Source: CAG-238 sp963601575 (GTDB taxonomy: Bacteria > Bacillota > Clostridia > Peptostreptococcales > Anaerovoracaceae). Taken from it: a DNA stretch of 31,041 nt. Positions 24,378 through 31,041 of the stretch are shown here, one piece after another; position 1 is the first letter of the stretch; every line of letters begins with the position of its first letter. Both the position numbers and the translations under genes were made by a program. Below the pieces are notes generated by a model. It saw only the letters and a program-made list of their open reading frames with translations, had not been told where the DNA came from and did not search any database. The stretch spans positions 1 through 31,041 of the forward strand of contig CAVCFO010000017.1 in the NCBI GenBank assembly GCA_963601575.1, in the 5' to 3' direction.

Positions 24378-26561
24378 TTAGTCGCCTGTAGAAACCCTCT
24401 GGCGCTCCACAAGCTCTGCAAAGAATCCCTTCGCCTCAATAAGCTCATCGTACTTTCCGTCCTCGATAATTTTTCCTCCGTCAAGAACGATAATACGGTC
24501 GCACTGCTTTATTGTGGAAAGACGGTGCGCAACAACAATTCTTGTGCATTTAAGCTCAGCCAGCGCGTCGGAAACCTTCTTCTGCGTAATATTGTCAAGG
24601 GCACTGGTCGCCTCGTCGAAAATAAGTACCTTTGGTTTCGGCGCAATGGCACGGGCTATCATAATTCTCTGCTTCTGTCCGCCGGAGATGCCGCCGGTTC
24701 CCTCAGAGATCATGGTATGCATACCCATCGGCATTGCTCTTATATCGTCGGCGATTCCCGAAACTTCCGCCGCCTCCCATGCCTCATCCAGCGTAAGCTG
24801 CGGAGCGGATATAACAATATTGGAATATATATCGCCTTGGAAGAGCTTTCCGTCCTGAGTCACGACGCCGAGCTTTTTGCGCAGCGATTGCAAATCGAGG
24901 CTCGAAATATCCTTGCCGTCGTAGTAAATGGCGCCTTTCTTAGGCTTTTCAAATCCCAGAAGAAGACGAATCAGCGTTGACTTTCCGCAGCCGGTCCTTC
25001 CGACGATCGCCACATATTGACCTGCCTTGATCTTCAGCGAGAGATTGCTGAAAATTGCCGGTTCGTTTTCTTTGTACCTAAATGAAACACCGTTGATTTC
25101 GATGTTGCCCGAAACCTTATCCACAGGAGCCAGCACCTCTGCTGCCTCAGGAGTAGCTTCCATAATCGGCTTTGCCATCTCAATAACAGGTTTGATCTGT
25201 GCAATGATCGTTGCAACCCCGGCAAGGGACAAAAATGCGCCGGAAACCATTCCGTATGCGGTATTAAACGCATAATAATCGGCAACGGAGACTCCGCTTT
25301 TGACCGACATATAATACATTACTATCGTTCCCACAGAGGAGATAGTCAGCGAAAACACGCTGTTTAGCTTGAGTATTGCCGGCGGATTGTAAGTAAGCTG
25401 CGCACCCTTTGCAAAAAGATTTCCCCACTTGGAAAACGCCCGCTTTTCTGCTCCGGACAGTTTGATCTTCTGGATACCTGCTACCAGAGAATAGCTGAGT
25501 CCCGAATCCTTTGTGCCAATCTCCATCTGACGCTTTGACACGCCCATCTGAACGAATGTGGTGAGCAAAGACAGAAGAACTGTCGCAAGTATAATGAGCA
25601 ATGCCGGAGCAACTAGCGTCGGTGCAAATGCAAAAATCTGTGCGATATAAATAAGCGAAAAAATCGATGTAAGACCTGTCACAAGCGTCGTGCCCATTAT
25701 CATCTGGCAAAGCGAGCCGATATACATCGACCTGCCGGTAAGCTCACCTGCGCTATAATCCTTGAAAAAGCTCGTCGGCAGCGACAGCACTCTCATCATT
25801 GTCGCAGACTGCACTGCCATCGATACCTTTGTCGTTACCCGCGCACTGAGCAGTGATTTTACCACGCCGAAAAGCGTTGTGCTGATCGAAACGCAGATCG
25901 TAAATATCGCAATTGACACGAGCAGCCTTATGCTACTGGATTCGATTACGGTTGAAAATAGAATCTGATTCAGCTTCGGAGTGATCAGCCCGATAAGTGA
26001 GACTATGAGCGTCGAGGCTACCACAAGGATGTCGTCAGAGAGGCTGAACGCACTGAAAGCGTAACTCATAAGCGAGGCAATATTCAGCTTTTTGTTCGGA
26101 AGCGGATTGTAAAAGGTAGTCGCTTCACTTTCAAAGAGCTCCCAGGTCGTTTTGTTCAGCTTTTTCTTTTTGCCGTCGGTGTCATAGAAGTAATAACCGC
26201 CGATTGTTCCGGGAAGAAGCGTAGCAACCCCGCCCTCCTTTTTCTTTGCAAGCATGACGCCGATTGCATCTTTGTACCAATCCTTGTCAAGCTCTACCGT
26301 CCTGTACATTATTCCATAAGGACGCAACGCATAGTCAAGCTGCCTCTCAAGATCGGTAATTTTTTCTGGCATCTCGCACGGGCGCTTCCCGAAAAAGCCC
26401 AGTATCTGATTTATGGCATCCAGGGAGCGCAAGCGCTCGTCCGAAGCCGAGGCGGATATCCGTTTGCCCGTAACCGAGCCGCTAATTTGTTCAAGCGCAT
26501 CGGAAATAACGGCATCATCATTTAATTTTCTTTCTTTTAGTTGTTCTCCAAATAAACTCAT
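24378..26561 (-). CDS. NHLM-type bacteriocin ABC transporter, second subunit (no peptidase)
   Basis: A 727-aa half-transporter matching the NHLM ABC2 type. Residues 1 to ~160 are an N-terminal domain without peptidase motifs. Then come a six-helix permease (about 165-460) and an ATPase with GRTGCGKST (Walker A), ISGGQKQRIMIAR (signature), VLIFDEATSALD (Walker B) and VAHRLST (H-loop). It probably pairs with the peptidase-bearing ABC1 next to it to export the peptide. GGGAGGTG lies before ATG 26561, 11 nt after the ABC1 stop. Confidence 0.92.
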   Translation of the reverse strand: MSLFGEQLKERKLNDDAVISDALEQISGSVTGKRISASASDERLRSLDAINQILGFFGKRPCEMPEKITDLERQLDYALRPYGIMYRTVELDKDWYKDAIGVMLAKKKEGGVATLLPGTIGGYYFYDTDGKKKKLNKTTWELFESEATTFYNPLPNKKLNIASLMSYAFSAFSLSDDILVVASTLIVSLIGLITPKLNQILFSTVIESSSIRLLVSIAIFTICVSISTTLFGVVKSLLSARVTTKVSMAVQSATMMRVLSLPTSFFKDYSAGELTGRSMYIGSLCQMIMGTTLVTGLTSIFSLIYIAQIFAFAPTLVAPALLIILATVLLSLLTTFVQMGVSKRQMEIGTKDSGLSYSLVAGIQKIKLSGAEKRAFSKWGNLFAKGAQLTYNPPAILKLNSVFSLTISSVGTIVMYYMSVKSGVSVADYYAFNTAYGMVSGAFLSLAGVATIIAQIKPVIEMAKPIMEATPEAAEVLAPVDKVSGNIEINGVSFRYKENEPAIFSNLSLKIKAGQYVAIVGRTGCGKSTLIRLLLGFEKPKKGAIYYDGKDISSLDLQSLRKKLGVVTQDGKLFQGDIYSNIVISAPQLTLDEAWEAAEVSGIADDIRAMPMGMHTMISEGTGGISGGQKQRIMIARAIAPKPKVLIFDEATSALDNITQKKVSDALAELKCTRIVVAHRLSTIKQCDRIIVLDGGKIIEDGKYDELIEAKGFFAELVERQRVSTGD

Positions 26562-26572
26562 GATGCACCTCC

Positions 26573-28753
26573 CTAATCGCTTGTTACGAGCTTCGTATAA
26601 AGACCGCCTTTTGCATAAAGCTCATCGTGAGTTCCACGCTCAACAACCTTGCCGTGCTCAAGGACGACTATTTCGTCACAATCACGTATGGTCGAAAGAC
26701 GGTGCGCCACAACGATAGTAGTAATTCCGCGATCCCTTATTGATTTTACGACGTCATATTCGGTCTTCGCATCGAGCGCGCTTGTCGCTTCGTCCATGAT
26801 GATTATGGTAGGATCCTGCGCAAGAACTCTTGCGATTTCCAGACGCTGACGCTGGCCGCCGGATAAGTCCCTGCCGCCTTCAATAAGCTTGCCCTGATAT
26901 CCTCCCTCACGACTCATAATATCATCGTGAATCTGAGCATCACGGGCGGCGAGGATAACCTCAAAGTCTTCGATGGAGTTATCCCACATCTTTATATTGT
27001 TTGAGATGGTATCGGCAAACAGAATGATATCCTGATCCACAACCGTAAGGGAACCGGTAAACACATTGCGCCCGATTTCCTGCGCGGTTTTTCCGTCGAA
27101 CAGAATCTCTCCGCTCCACGGCTGATATAGTCCCGAAATAAGCTTTGAAAGTGTTGACTTTCCGCATCCGGAAGAACCGACAAAAGCCACGCTCTTTCCC
27201 GGTGCCAGCTCCAGATTGAAATCCTCGATCAGCGGTGCTTCCAGCTTGGAATATCCGAATGTAACATTCTTCATGATGACATTTCCCGAAAGCTTGGCAT
27301 CGCTTTGGTCGCCTTCTTCTCCGGCACTGTAAATGCTGTCCTCTGGATATGCCATAACGTCTTCTATACGCTCCATCTCGCTGCGCATTTCCTGAATCGT
27401 CTGTCCTGCGCCGATAAGATTGAGGGCAGGAGCGGTAAATGAACCGAGAAAGCCCTGAAATGCAGTTATCATACCAACGGTAAAATTGCCGGTCATGGCA
27501 AAATATACGCCGAACATCAAAACTGCCGAATTGCAGAGCAAGGAAACGATGGATGGAATAATTCCGAGATATTGGTTTATCTTTTGATATTTTTCTTCTG
27601 CGGCATTTACATTTGCCTGATAGCCCGCCCATCTCTGGAAGAATCCTTTTTCTGCGCCGCTTGCTTTTATAGTCTCGATCATTTCAATGCCGGCTACGGT
27701 CGCGCCGGAAAGAAGCCCGCGGTCACGCATCTGGACTCTCGTTATATTTACGCGCTTTGCCGATATGAATCTTGATACGAGGAGGTTAACAAAAATCGAC
27801 ACAACGCCGATAAGTGTCAAGAACCAGCTGTATCTAATCATTACCACAAGATAGAATACCATCATTGCGGTATCCAAAAGAAGCGGAGCAAAGGTGTTCA
27901 CAAGAGTATTTGCAATGGAAGCGTTGGATTCCTGTCTGCTCGTTATGTCGCCTGCCATTCTCTGTGAGAAGAACGTCATAGGCAAATGCAGAACGTGCCA
28001 AAAGTAGGTCGCGTTTCCCACAGCGGCGAACTTGCCATTTATTTTTAGCGAATATACAGTACGAAGCCACTCGCAAGCTATACGGATAAAGGTAAATGCC
28101 GATATGGCTATTATAAACGGCATCAGCCATTCGGGATTCTGCCCCGTCAGCAACCGGTCCATAAAGATACGATCGAATGCCGGAGAGATTATTCCGAAAA
28201 GAGATGCGATTACGCCCGTAAGCATGGTAAAGGCAACCTGCGCGCCTGCACCCTTTAGCCTGTTTGCCGCAAATTTCAACACTGATTTTTTCTTTCCGCC
28301 CGGCTCAAATTCCTCGCTTGGTTCAAACATCAAACAAATGCCGGAAAATGAGCTGTCGAAAGTCTCCATAGAAACGGCATATGTACCCTTTGCCGGATCG
28401 TTCAGAACGGCTTTGTTTCCGCGGAATCCGTCAAGCACCACAAAGTGATTGAAATTCCAGTGAATTATACATGGGAATTTGCCCTCTTTTTTCAGCGCCT
28501 CCGGTTCAAAACGATATCCCTTGGCGACAAGTCCGTAAGACCTTGCCGTGCGAAGGATATTTTTTGCCTTGGAGCCGTCGCGGGAGACGCCGCAGTCCGA
28601 TCTGATCTGCTCCAAAGGAACCCATTTTTCGTAGTATGCAAGCACCATTGTAAGGCAGGCAGCACCGCATTCGAGGGCTTCCATCTGCATAACAACGGGG
28701 ACTTTTGCAACGCCGCTGCGAAGCGGCTTCTTTATTTGCTTTGATTTTTCCAT
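26573..28753 (-). CDS. NHLM-type bacteriocin ABC transporter with C39 peptidase
   Basis: A 726-aa peptidase-transporter (NHLM ABC1 type). The N-terminal C39 domain carries QMEALECGAAC with Gln23 and catalytic Cys29, His103 in HWNFNHFVVL, and Asp119 in LNDPAKG. It should cut precursors after a double-glycine motif, exactly the motif on the small peptide gene upstream. A permease follows at about 160-430, then an ATPase with GSSGCGKST, LSGGQRQRLEIAR, IIIMDEATSALD and VAHRLST. ATG 28753 is used because GAGGTG lies upstream; a TTG at 28765 is less likely. The secretion-protein stop lies 9 nt upstream, so the two are translated together. Confidence 0.94.
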   Translation of the reverse strand: MEKSKQIKKPLRSGVAKVPVVMQMEALECGAACLTMVLAYYEKWVPLEQIRSDCGVSRDGSKAKNILRTARSYGLVAKGYRFEPEALKKEGKFPCIIHWNFNHFVVLDGFRGNKAVLNDPAKGTYAVSMETFDSSFSGICLMFEPSEEFEPGGKKKSVLKFAANRLKGAGAQVAFTMLTGVIASLFGIISPAFDRIFMDRLLTGQNPEWLMPFIIAISAFTFIRIACEWLRTVYSLKINGKFAAVGNATYFWHVLHLPMTFFSQRMAGDITSRQESNASIANTLVNTFAPLLLDTAMMVFYLVVMIRYSWFLTLIGVVSIFVNLLVSRFISAKRVNITRVQMRDRGLLSGATVAGIEMIETIKASGAEKGFFQRWAGYQANVNAAEEKYQKINQYLGIIPSIVSLLCNSAVLMFGVYFAMTGNFTVGMITAFQGFLGSFTAPALNLIGAGQTIQEMRSEMERIEDVMAYPEDSIYSAGEEGDQSDAKLSGNVIMKNVTFGYSKLEAPLIEDFNLELAPGKSVAFVGSSGCGKSTLSKLISGLYQPWSGEILFDGKTAQEIGRNVFTGSLTVVDQDIILFADTISNNIKMWDNSIEDFEVILAARDAQIHDDIMSREGGYQGKLIEGGRDLSGGQRQRLEIARVLAQDPTIIIMDEATSALDAKTEYDVVKSIRDRGITTIVVAHRLSTIRDCDEIVVLEHGKVVERGTHDELYAKGGLYTKLVTSD

Positions 28754-28761
28754 GTCGCACC

Positions 28762-29259
28762 TCAATTAAGAACAAAAGACATAGGTGAGATGCTTTCGAT
28801 AACTATTTTTGCGCTGTACGTACCGGCGGCAACCGACTCGTCTTGCGGTTTGGCCGAGATTTCGTAAACCCAGTCCTTATCAGAAACTCCGCCGAGATAT
28901 TTTGCTCGTTCGCTGCCCGCAAGAGCATCGCAGTCCTTTACTTGAACAGCCTCCGTAGAAACAGCGTCGATAAGACAAGCATTCTCGCCGATTTTCACTT
29001 CCTGACCGACTTCGACGGAGGAGATATCCTCCGAGCCTGTCATATAGCAAAGAACCTTGCTTCCGTCTGATATGGCAACGGCATCAATGGTCGTTTCGAT
29101 TTTACCAAAAGCGCCCCATACACAGACTCCGATAAGAAGAATGATGATTGCAATAAGCGTTACCCAAATTCCGGGGTTTGTCACCCTGATATATTCGTTC
29201 AGTTGTTCGGGAGATGAAACCTTTTTTATGGCGTTCTCGCGAAACAGTTCATTTTTCAC
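28762..29259 (-). CDS. NHLM bacteriocin secretion protein, shortened HlyD-like
   Basis: A 165-aa membrane-fusion-type protein. The N-terminus SSPEQLNEYIRVTNPGIW matches the start of NHLM secretion proteins (TIGR03794-type). One membrane helix follows (VTLIAIIILLIGVCVWGAFG), then a small beta-rich extracytoplasmic domain (VEVGQEVKIGENACLIDAV). Usual members are much longer and carry a coiled-coil hairpin, which is absent here. That is sensible for a cell without an outer membrane. The start is GTG 29259, with GCGAGGT 8 nt upstream. It has its own promoter at 29302, and opens the export operon. Confidence 0.85.
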   Translation of the reverse strand: MKNELFRENAIKKVSSPEQLNEYIRVTNPGIWVTLIAIIILLIGVCVWGAFGKIETTIDAVAISDGSKVLCYMTGSEDISSVEVGQEVKIGENACLIDAVSTEAVQVKDCDALAGSERAKYLGGVSDKDWVYEISAKPQDESVAAGTYSAKIVIESISPMSFVLN

Positions 29260-29301
29260 CGCTTGTATACCTCGCTCTCTAAATTTATACTAATCTTTCC
29301 T

Positions 29302-29330
29302 ATAATACCACAAAGGCTACTGTTTATCAA
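29302..29330 (-). promoter_or_regulatory. Internal promoter for the NHLM export operon
   Basis: On the minus strand TTGATA (29330-29325), a 17-nt spacer and TATTAT (29307-29302) lie between the radical SAM stop and the secretion-protein start. It could give export genes separate expression from the precursor and maturase. Confidence 0.7.
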
Positions 29331-29362
29331 GAACAGCACCTCAAAAGTAAGCCCAAAGCATC

Positions 29363-30751
29363 TTATTCTTCAATAACCGACAGATTTTCCCATCCGCTAA
29401 GCATGTTTACGATTTTCTCATAATATCCGTTCTCGTAGAAGAAGCATTTCGACGGATCGGCTGCCATCTTGTCACCCGAAAGGGCAAGTGCGATCGCTCG
29501 GCACCCGCCGCAGCAATATTCAAAATATTTGCATTTGCCGCATTTGGTATTTACTTTTCTCAGAGTGCCCACCGTCGTGCAGACCTCGTCTATGTATCTT
29601 CCGCCGGAAAGAAGTTCTTTCAGGCTACCTGTTTTGAGATTTCCCAAAATGTCACCGTGCTGCTCATAGTAACCCGACATCTGATGACATGGGAAAACAT
29701 TTCCGTTTGCCGCTACAGCTATCATTCCCCGGTTTCCTTTGCATACCGGTATGTTTTCAGAATACTTGCCTTTCGAATATCCCACCGCCGCCAGCAAGAA
29801 GCATCTGGTTTTCGGGATCAGCGTGCCTACCTGCCATGCATCTATCTCCATCTCATGTTCTTCGTGGGAATATTCGCGCCAAAGCTCAAGCATTGCATCC
29901 CAATACTCTTTGAAGGTCAGTGTCGAACCGTTTGCGTTCTGTTCCCAGCGCGGTGCTTCAGTTGTTCTTATCACGCGGGTTTCCATTACGCCCATTTTGT
30001 CGAGCATCCGGACTGTGTCGAGCATAGCACCGACATTTTTTCGGTGAACATTTGTCTGAGCCTTGACAGGAAATCCGTTTTCAATGCACAGTCTCATTGC
30101 TCGCAATGCGTCCTCTTCTGCGCCTTTTCGGTTTCTCAGCCAGTCATGCCAGCCTATACCGTCAAATGAGATTTTCATAAGCGGCACGCAGCCGATGCTT
30201 TTCATTCTATCAAGAGATGCCTGAGTTATGAAGTGTCCGTTTGTATTGAGCTCATCCACATGCATATCGCGATTATAGATGCCCTCGATGATCTCAAAGA
30301 AATTTTTATGAAGCATAGGCTCGCCGCCGGTTATCGTAAAGCCGTTTATACCGCAGTCTCTGGCCTGATCGAGCAGCCTGTTTGCCTCCTCAAGGGACCA
30401 TTCGCTCTGAAGCGGAGCGTTGTCTGATGCGTTAAAGCAGTGCAGGCAGTTATAGTTGCATTTTCCCGTAATCATCCAGTTCATGGCAGGGAAATAGCGG
30501 TTATCGTATGTCTTGTCCTGCCAGTCGTCAAGGGCGTATTCTCCCTTTTGGCAGGGTATCGCAAATCCCGACCTGACGAGATTTTTCAAAAGGTCTGACT
30601 CTTCTATGTCATGCTCGCCGTCGCATAGCTTCAGCAGCTCATATTCTTCTTTTTTGAGCCGCTGCGCGTACCTGCTTCCTTTTAGATAAAAAGCGTAAGG
30701 AGAACGCACCCATGAACGCAGGGCTATTCTTTTATTCAATATGCAATACAT
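29363..30751 (-). CDS. Radical SAM/SPASM peptide maturase with RRE-like N-terminus
   Basis: A 462-aa radical SAM enzyme likely to modify the adjacent precursor. Residues ~1-80 resemble a PqqD-like RiPP recognition element (LNKRIALRSWVRSPYAFYL, EYELLKLCDGEHDIEESDLL). The SAM cluster motif is C98-x3-C102-x2-C105 (KCNYNCLHCFN), with the GGEP motif in TITGGEPMLHKN. The C-terminal SPASM region has PCHQMSG, then CGKCKYFEYCCGGC and CFFY for auxiliary Fe-S clusters. GGAG lies about 6 nt before ATG 30751. The chemistry (thioether, carbon crosslink, epimerisation or other) cannot be read from sequence, and the subfamily is not recognised. Confidence 0.9.
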   Translation of the reverse strand: MYCILNKRIALRSWVRSPYAFYLKGSRYAQRLKKEEYELLKLCDGEHDIEESDLLKNLVRSGFAIPCQKGEYALDDWQDKTYDNRYFPAMNWMITGKCNYNCLHCFNASDNAPLQSEWSLEEANRLLDQARDCGINGFTITGGEPMLHKNFFEIIEGIYNRDMHVDELNTNGHFITQASLDRMKSIGCVPLMKISFDGIGWHDWLRNRKGAEEDALRAMRLCIENGFPVKAQTNVHRKNVGAMLDTVRMLDKMGVMETRVIRTTEAPRWEQNANGSTLTFKEYWDAMLELWREYSHEEHEMEIDAWQVGTLIPKTRCFLLAAVGYSKGKYSENIPVCKGNRGMIAVAANGNVFPCHQMSGYYEQHGDILGNLKTGSLKELLSGGRYIDEVCTTVGTLRKVNTKCGKCKYFEYCCGGCRAIALALSGDKMAADPSKCFFYENGYYEKIVNMLSGWENLSVIEE

Positions 30752-30777
30752 TTAAGCTCCGATTTTTTTAGGTTTTT

Positions 30778-30807
30778 CGCCGCATAAGGTTTTCTCCTTA
30801 TGCGGCG
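30778..30807 (-). other. Strong 12-bp hairpin without U tract between precursor and maturase
   Basis: CGCCGCATAAGG (30778-30789) pairs perfectly with CCTTATGCGGCG (30796-30807) around a 6-nt loop. On the minus strand the stem is followed by AAAAACC, so it is not a classic terminator. It sits about 20 nt below the precursor stop and 27 nt above the maturase start. A likely job is protecting or processing the precursor mRNA, or attenuating read-through. Confidence 0.75.
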
Positions 30808-30826
30808 CGTAATTGTTACGAATCAG

Positions 30827-31041
30827 TTACAATCTCACTACCGCAGAGGCTCTCACCGCATGGGCGCTAACTTCAGCTTCAGACTTCTGAGTCAGCTCTG
30901 AAATATCAGGTTCATCATCCGGTATCTGAAATGGCAAAGGTTGTGGGTCCCTGCACTGATTGGATCCGCCGGCTACACTGTCAAGTTCGGCATCGGACAG
31001 CTCACCCACCGGTGGCTGCAATTTGGCGAAGTATTCTCTTG
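30827..31041 (-). CDS. RiPP precursor peptide with double-glycine leader (5' partial)
   Basis: The frame is open to the right window edge, so the start codon lies outside. The visible leader is REYFAKLQPPVG followed by ELSDAELDSVAGG, the acidic LSDxELxxVAGG end of Nif11/NHLP-type leaders cut by C39 peptidases. The 45-residue part after GG begins SNQCRDPQPLPFQIPDDEPD and ends SAHAVRASAVVRL. It has one Cys, four Pro and many acidic residues in the first half, then an Ala/Val/Ser-rich end. A TTG at 31021 is only an internal codon. It stands directly before the radical SAM maturase on the same strand. The core matches no class I know (not SCIFF or a multi-Cys sactipeptide). Confidence 0.8.
   Translation of the reverse strand, partial: REYFAKLQPPVGELSDAELDSVAGGSNQCRDPQPLPFQIPDDEPDISELTQKSEAEVSAHAVRASAVVRL

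Noticed and set aside
30778..30807. Rho-independent terminator after the precursor
   Set aside because: The stem is strong but A residues, not U, follow it in the direction of transcription.
30827..31041. SCIFF-type (six Cys in forty-five) or classic sactipeptide precursor
   Set aside because: The core has a single Cys, so neither class fits.
1..31041. CRISPR arrays, tRNA/rRNA genes, insertion sequences, prophage
   Set aside because: No regularly spaced repeats, cloverleaf-like segments, transposase or integrase frames were seen by eye.

Overview
The window looks like the chromosome of an anaerobic Gram-positive Clostridia species, possibly near Anaerovoracaceae/Mogibacteriaceae; that placement is a guess from gene content. 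The support is a complete clostridial-type Rnf operon, an ECF vitamin S-component without its own ATPase, EFR1 ferredoxin, amino-acid catabolism genes, strong AAGGAGG-type ribosome sites and sigma-A-like promoters. There are no tRNAs, rRNAs, transposases, phage genes or CRISPR arrays.

Left part (1-7605): the tail of an AGCS sodium:alanine symporter; a CoA-disulfide-reductase/rhodanese fusion facing away from a C_GCAxxG_C_C redox protein; a dimethylarginine dimethylaminohydrolase (DDAH) plus APC antiporter operon behind a consensus promoter; then an ECF S-component divergent from a MocR/PdxR-type regulator whose PLP-binding lysine is replaced by serine.

Middle (7606-19562): a GC-rich palindromic gap, then an ApbE flavin transferase back-to-back with a NusG-II-domain protein and a Gx-family membrane protein, an EFR1 flavodoxin-ferredoxin, a 953-aa secreted beta-helix protein divergent from an XRE regulator, and the rnfCDGEAB operon. 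ApbE, RnfD and RnfG fit together: ApbE would attach FMN to the Thr of the (S/T)GAT motifs seen in RnfD and RnfG.

Right part (19563-31041): a polar/basic amino-acid ABC transporter (binding domain fused to permease, with the two binding lobes in permuted order) and its ATPase, which carries a degenerate GHKL-like C-terminal domain, followed by an Orn/Lys/Arg-type decarboxylase. Upstream is a natural-product locus on the minus strand: a RiPP precursor with an ELSDAELDSVAGG leader end cut by the window edge, a radical SAM/SPASM maturase with an RRE-like N-terminus, a shortened HlyD-like NHLM secretion protein, two NHLM ABC transporters (the first with a C39 peptidase), and a STAS-domain protein. 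The core peptide has only one Cys, so its product class is not obvious. The STAS protein at the end of the export operon, and the kinase-like domain fused to the neighbouring transporter ATPase, suggest a partner-switching regulatory layer. This locus is the most interesting part of the window.
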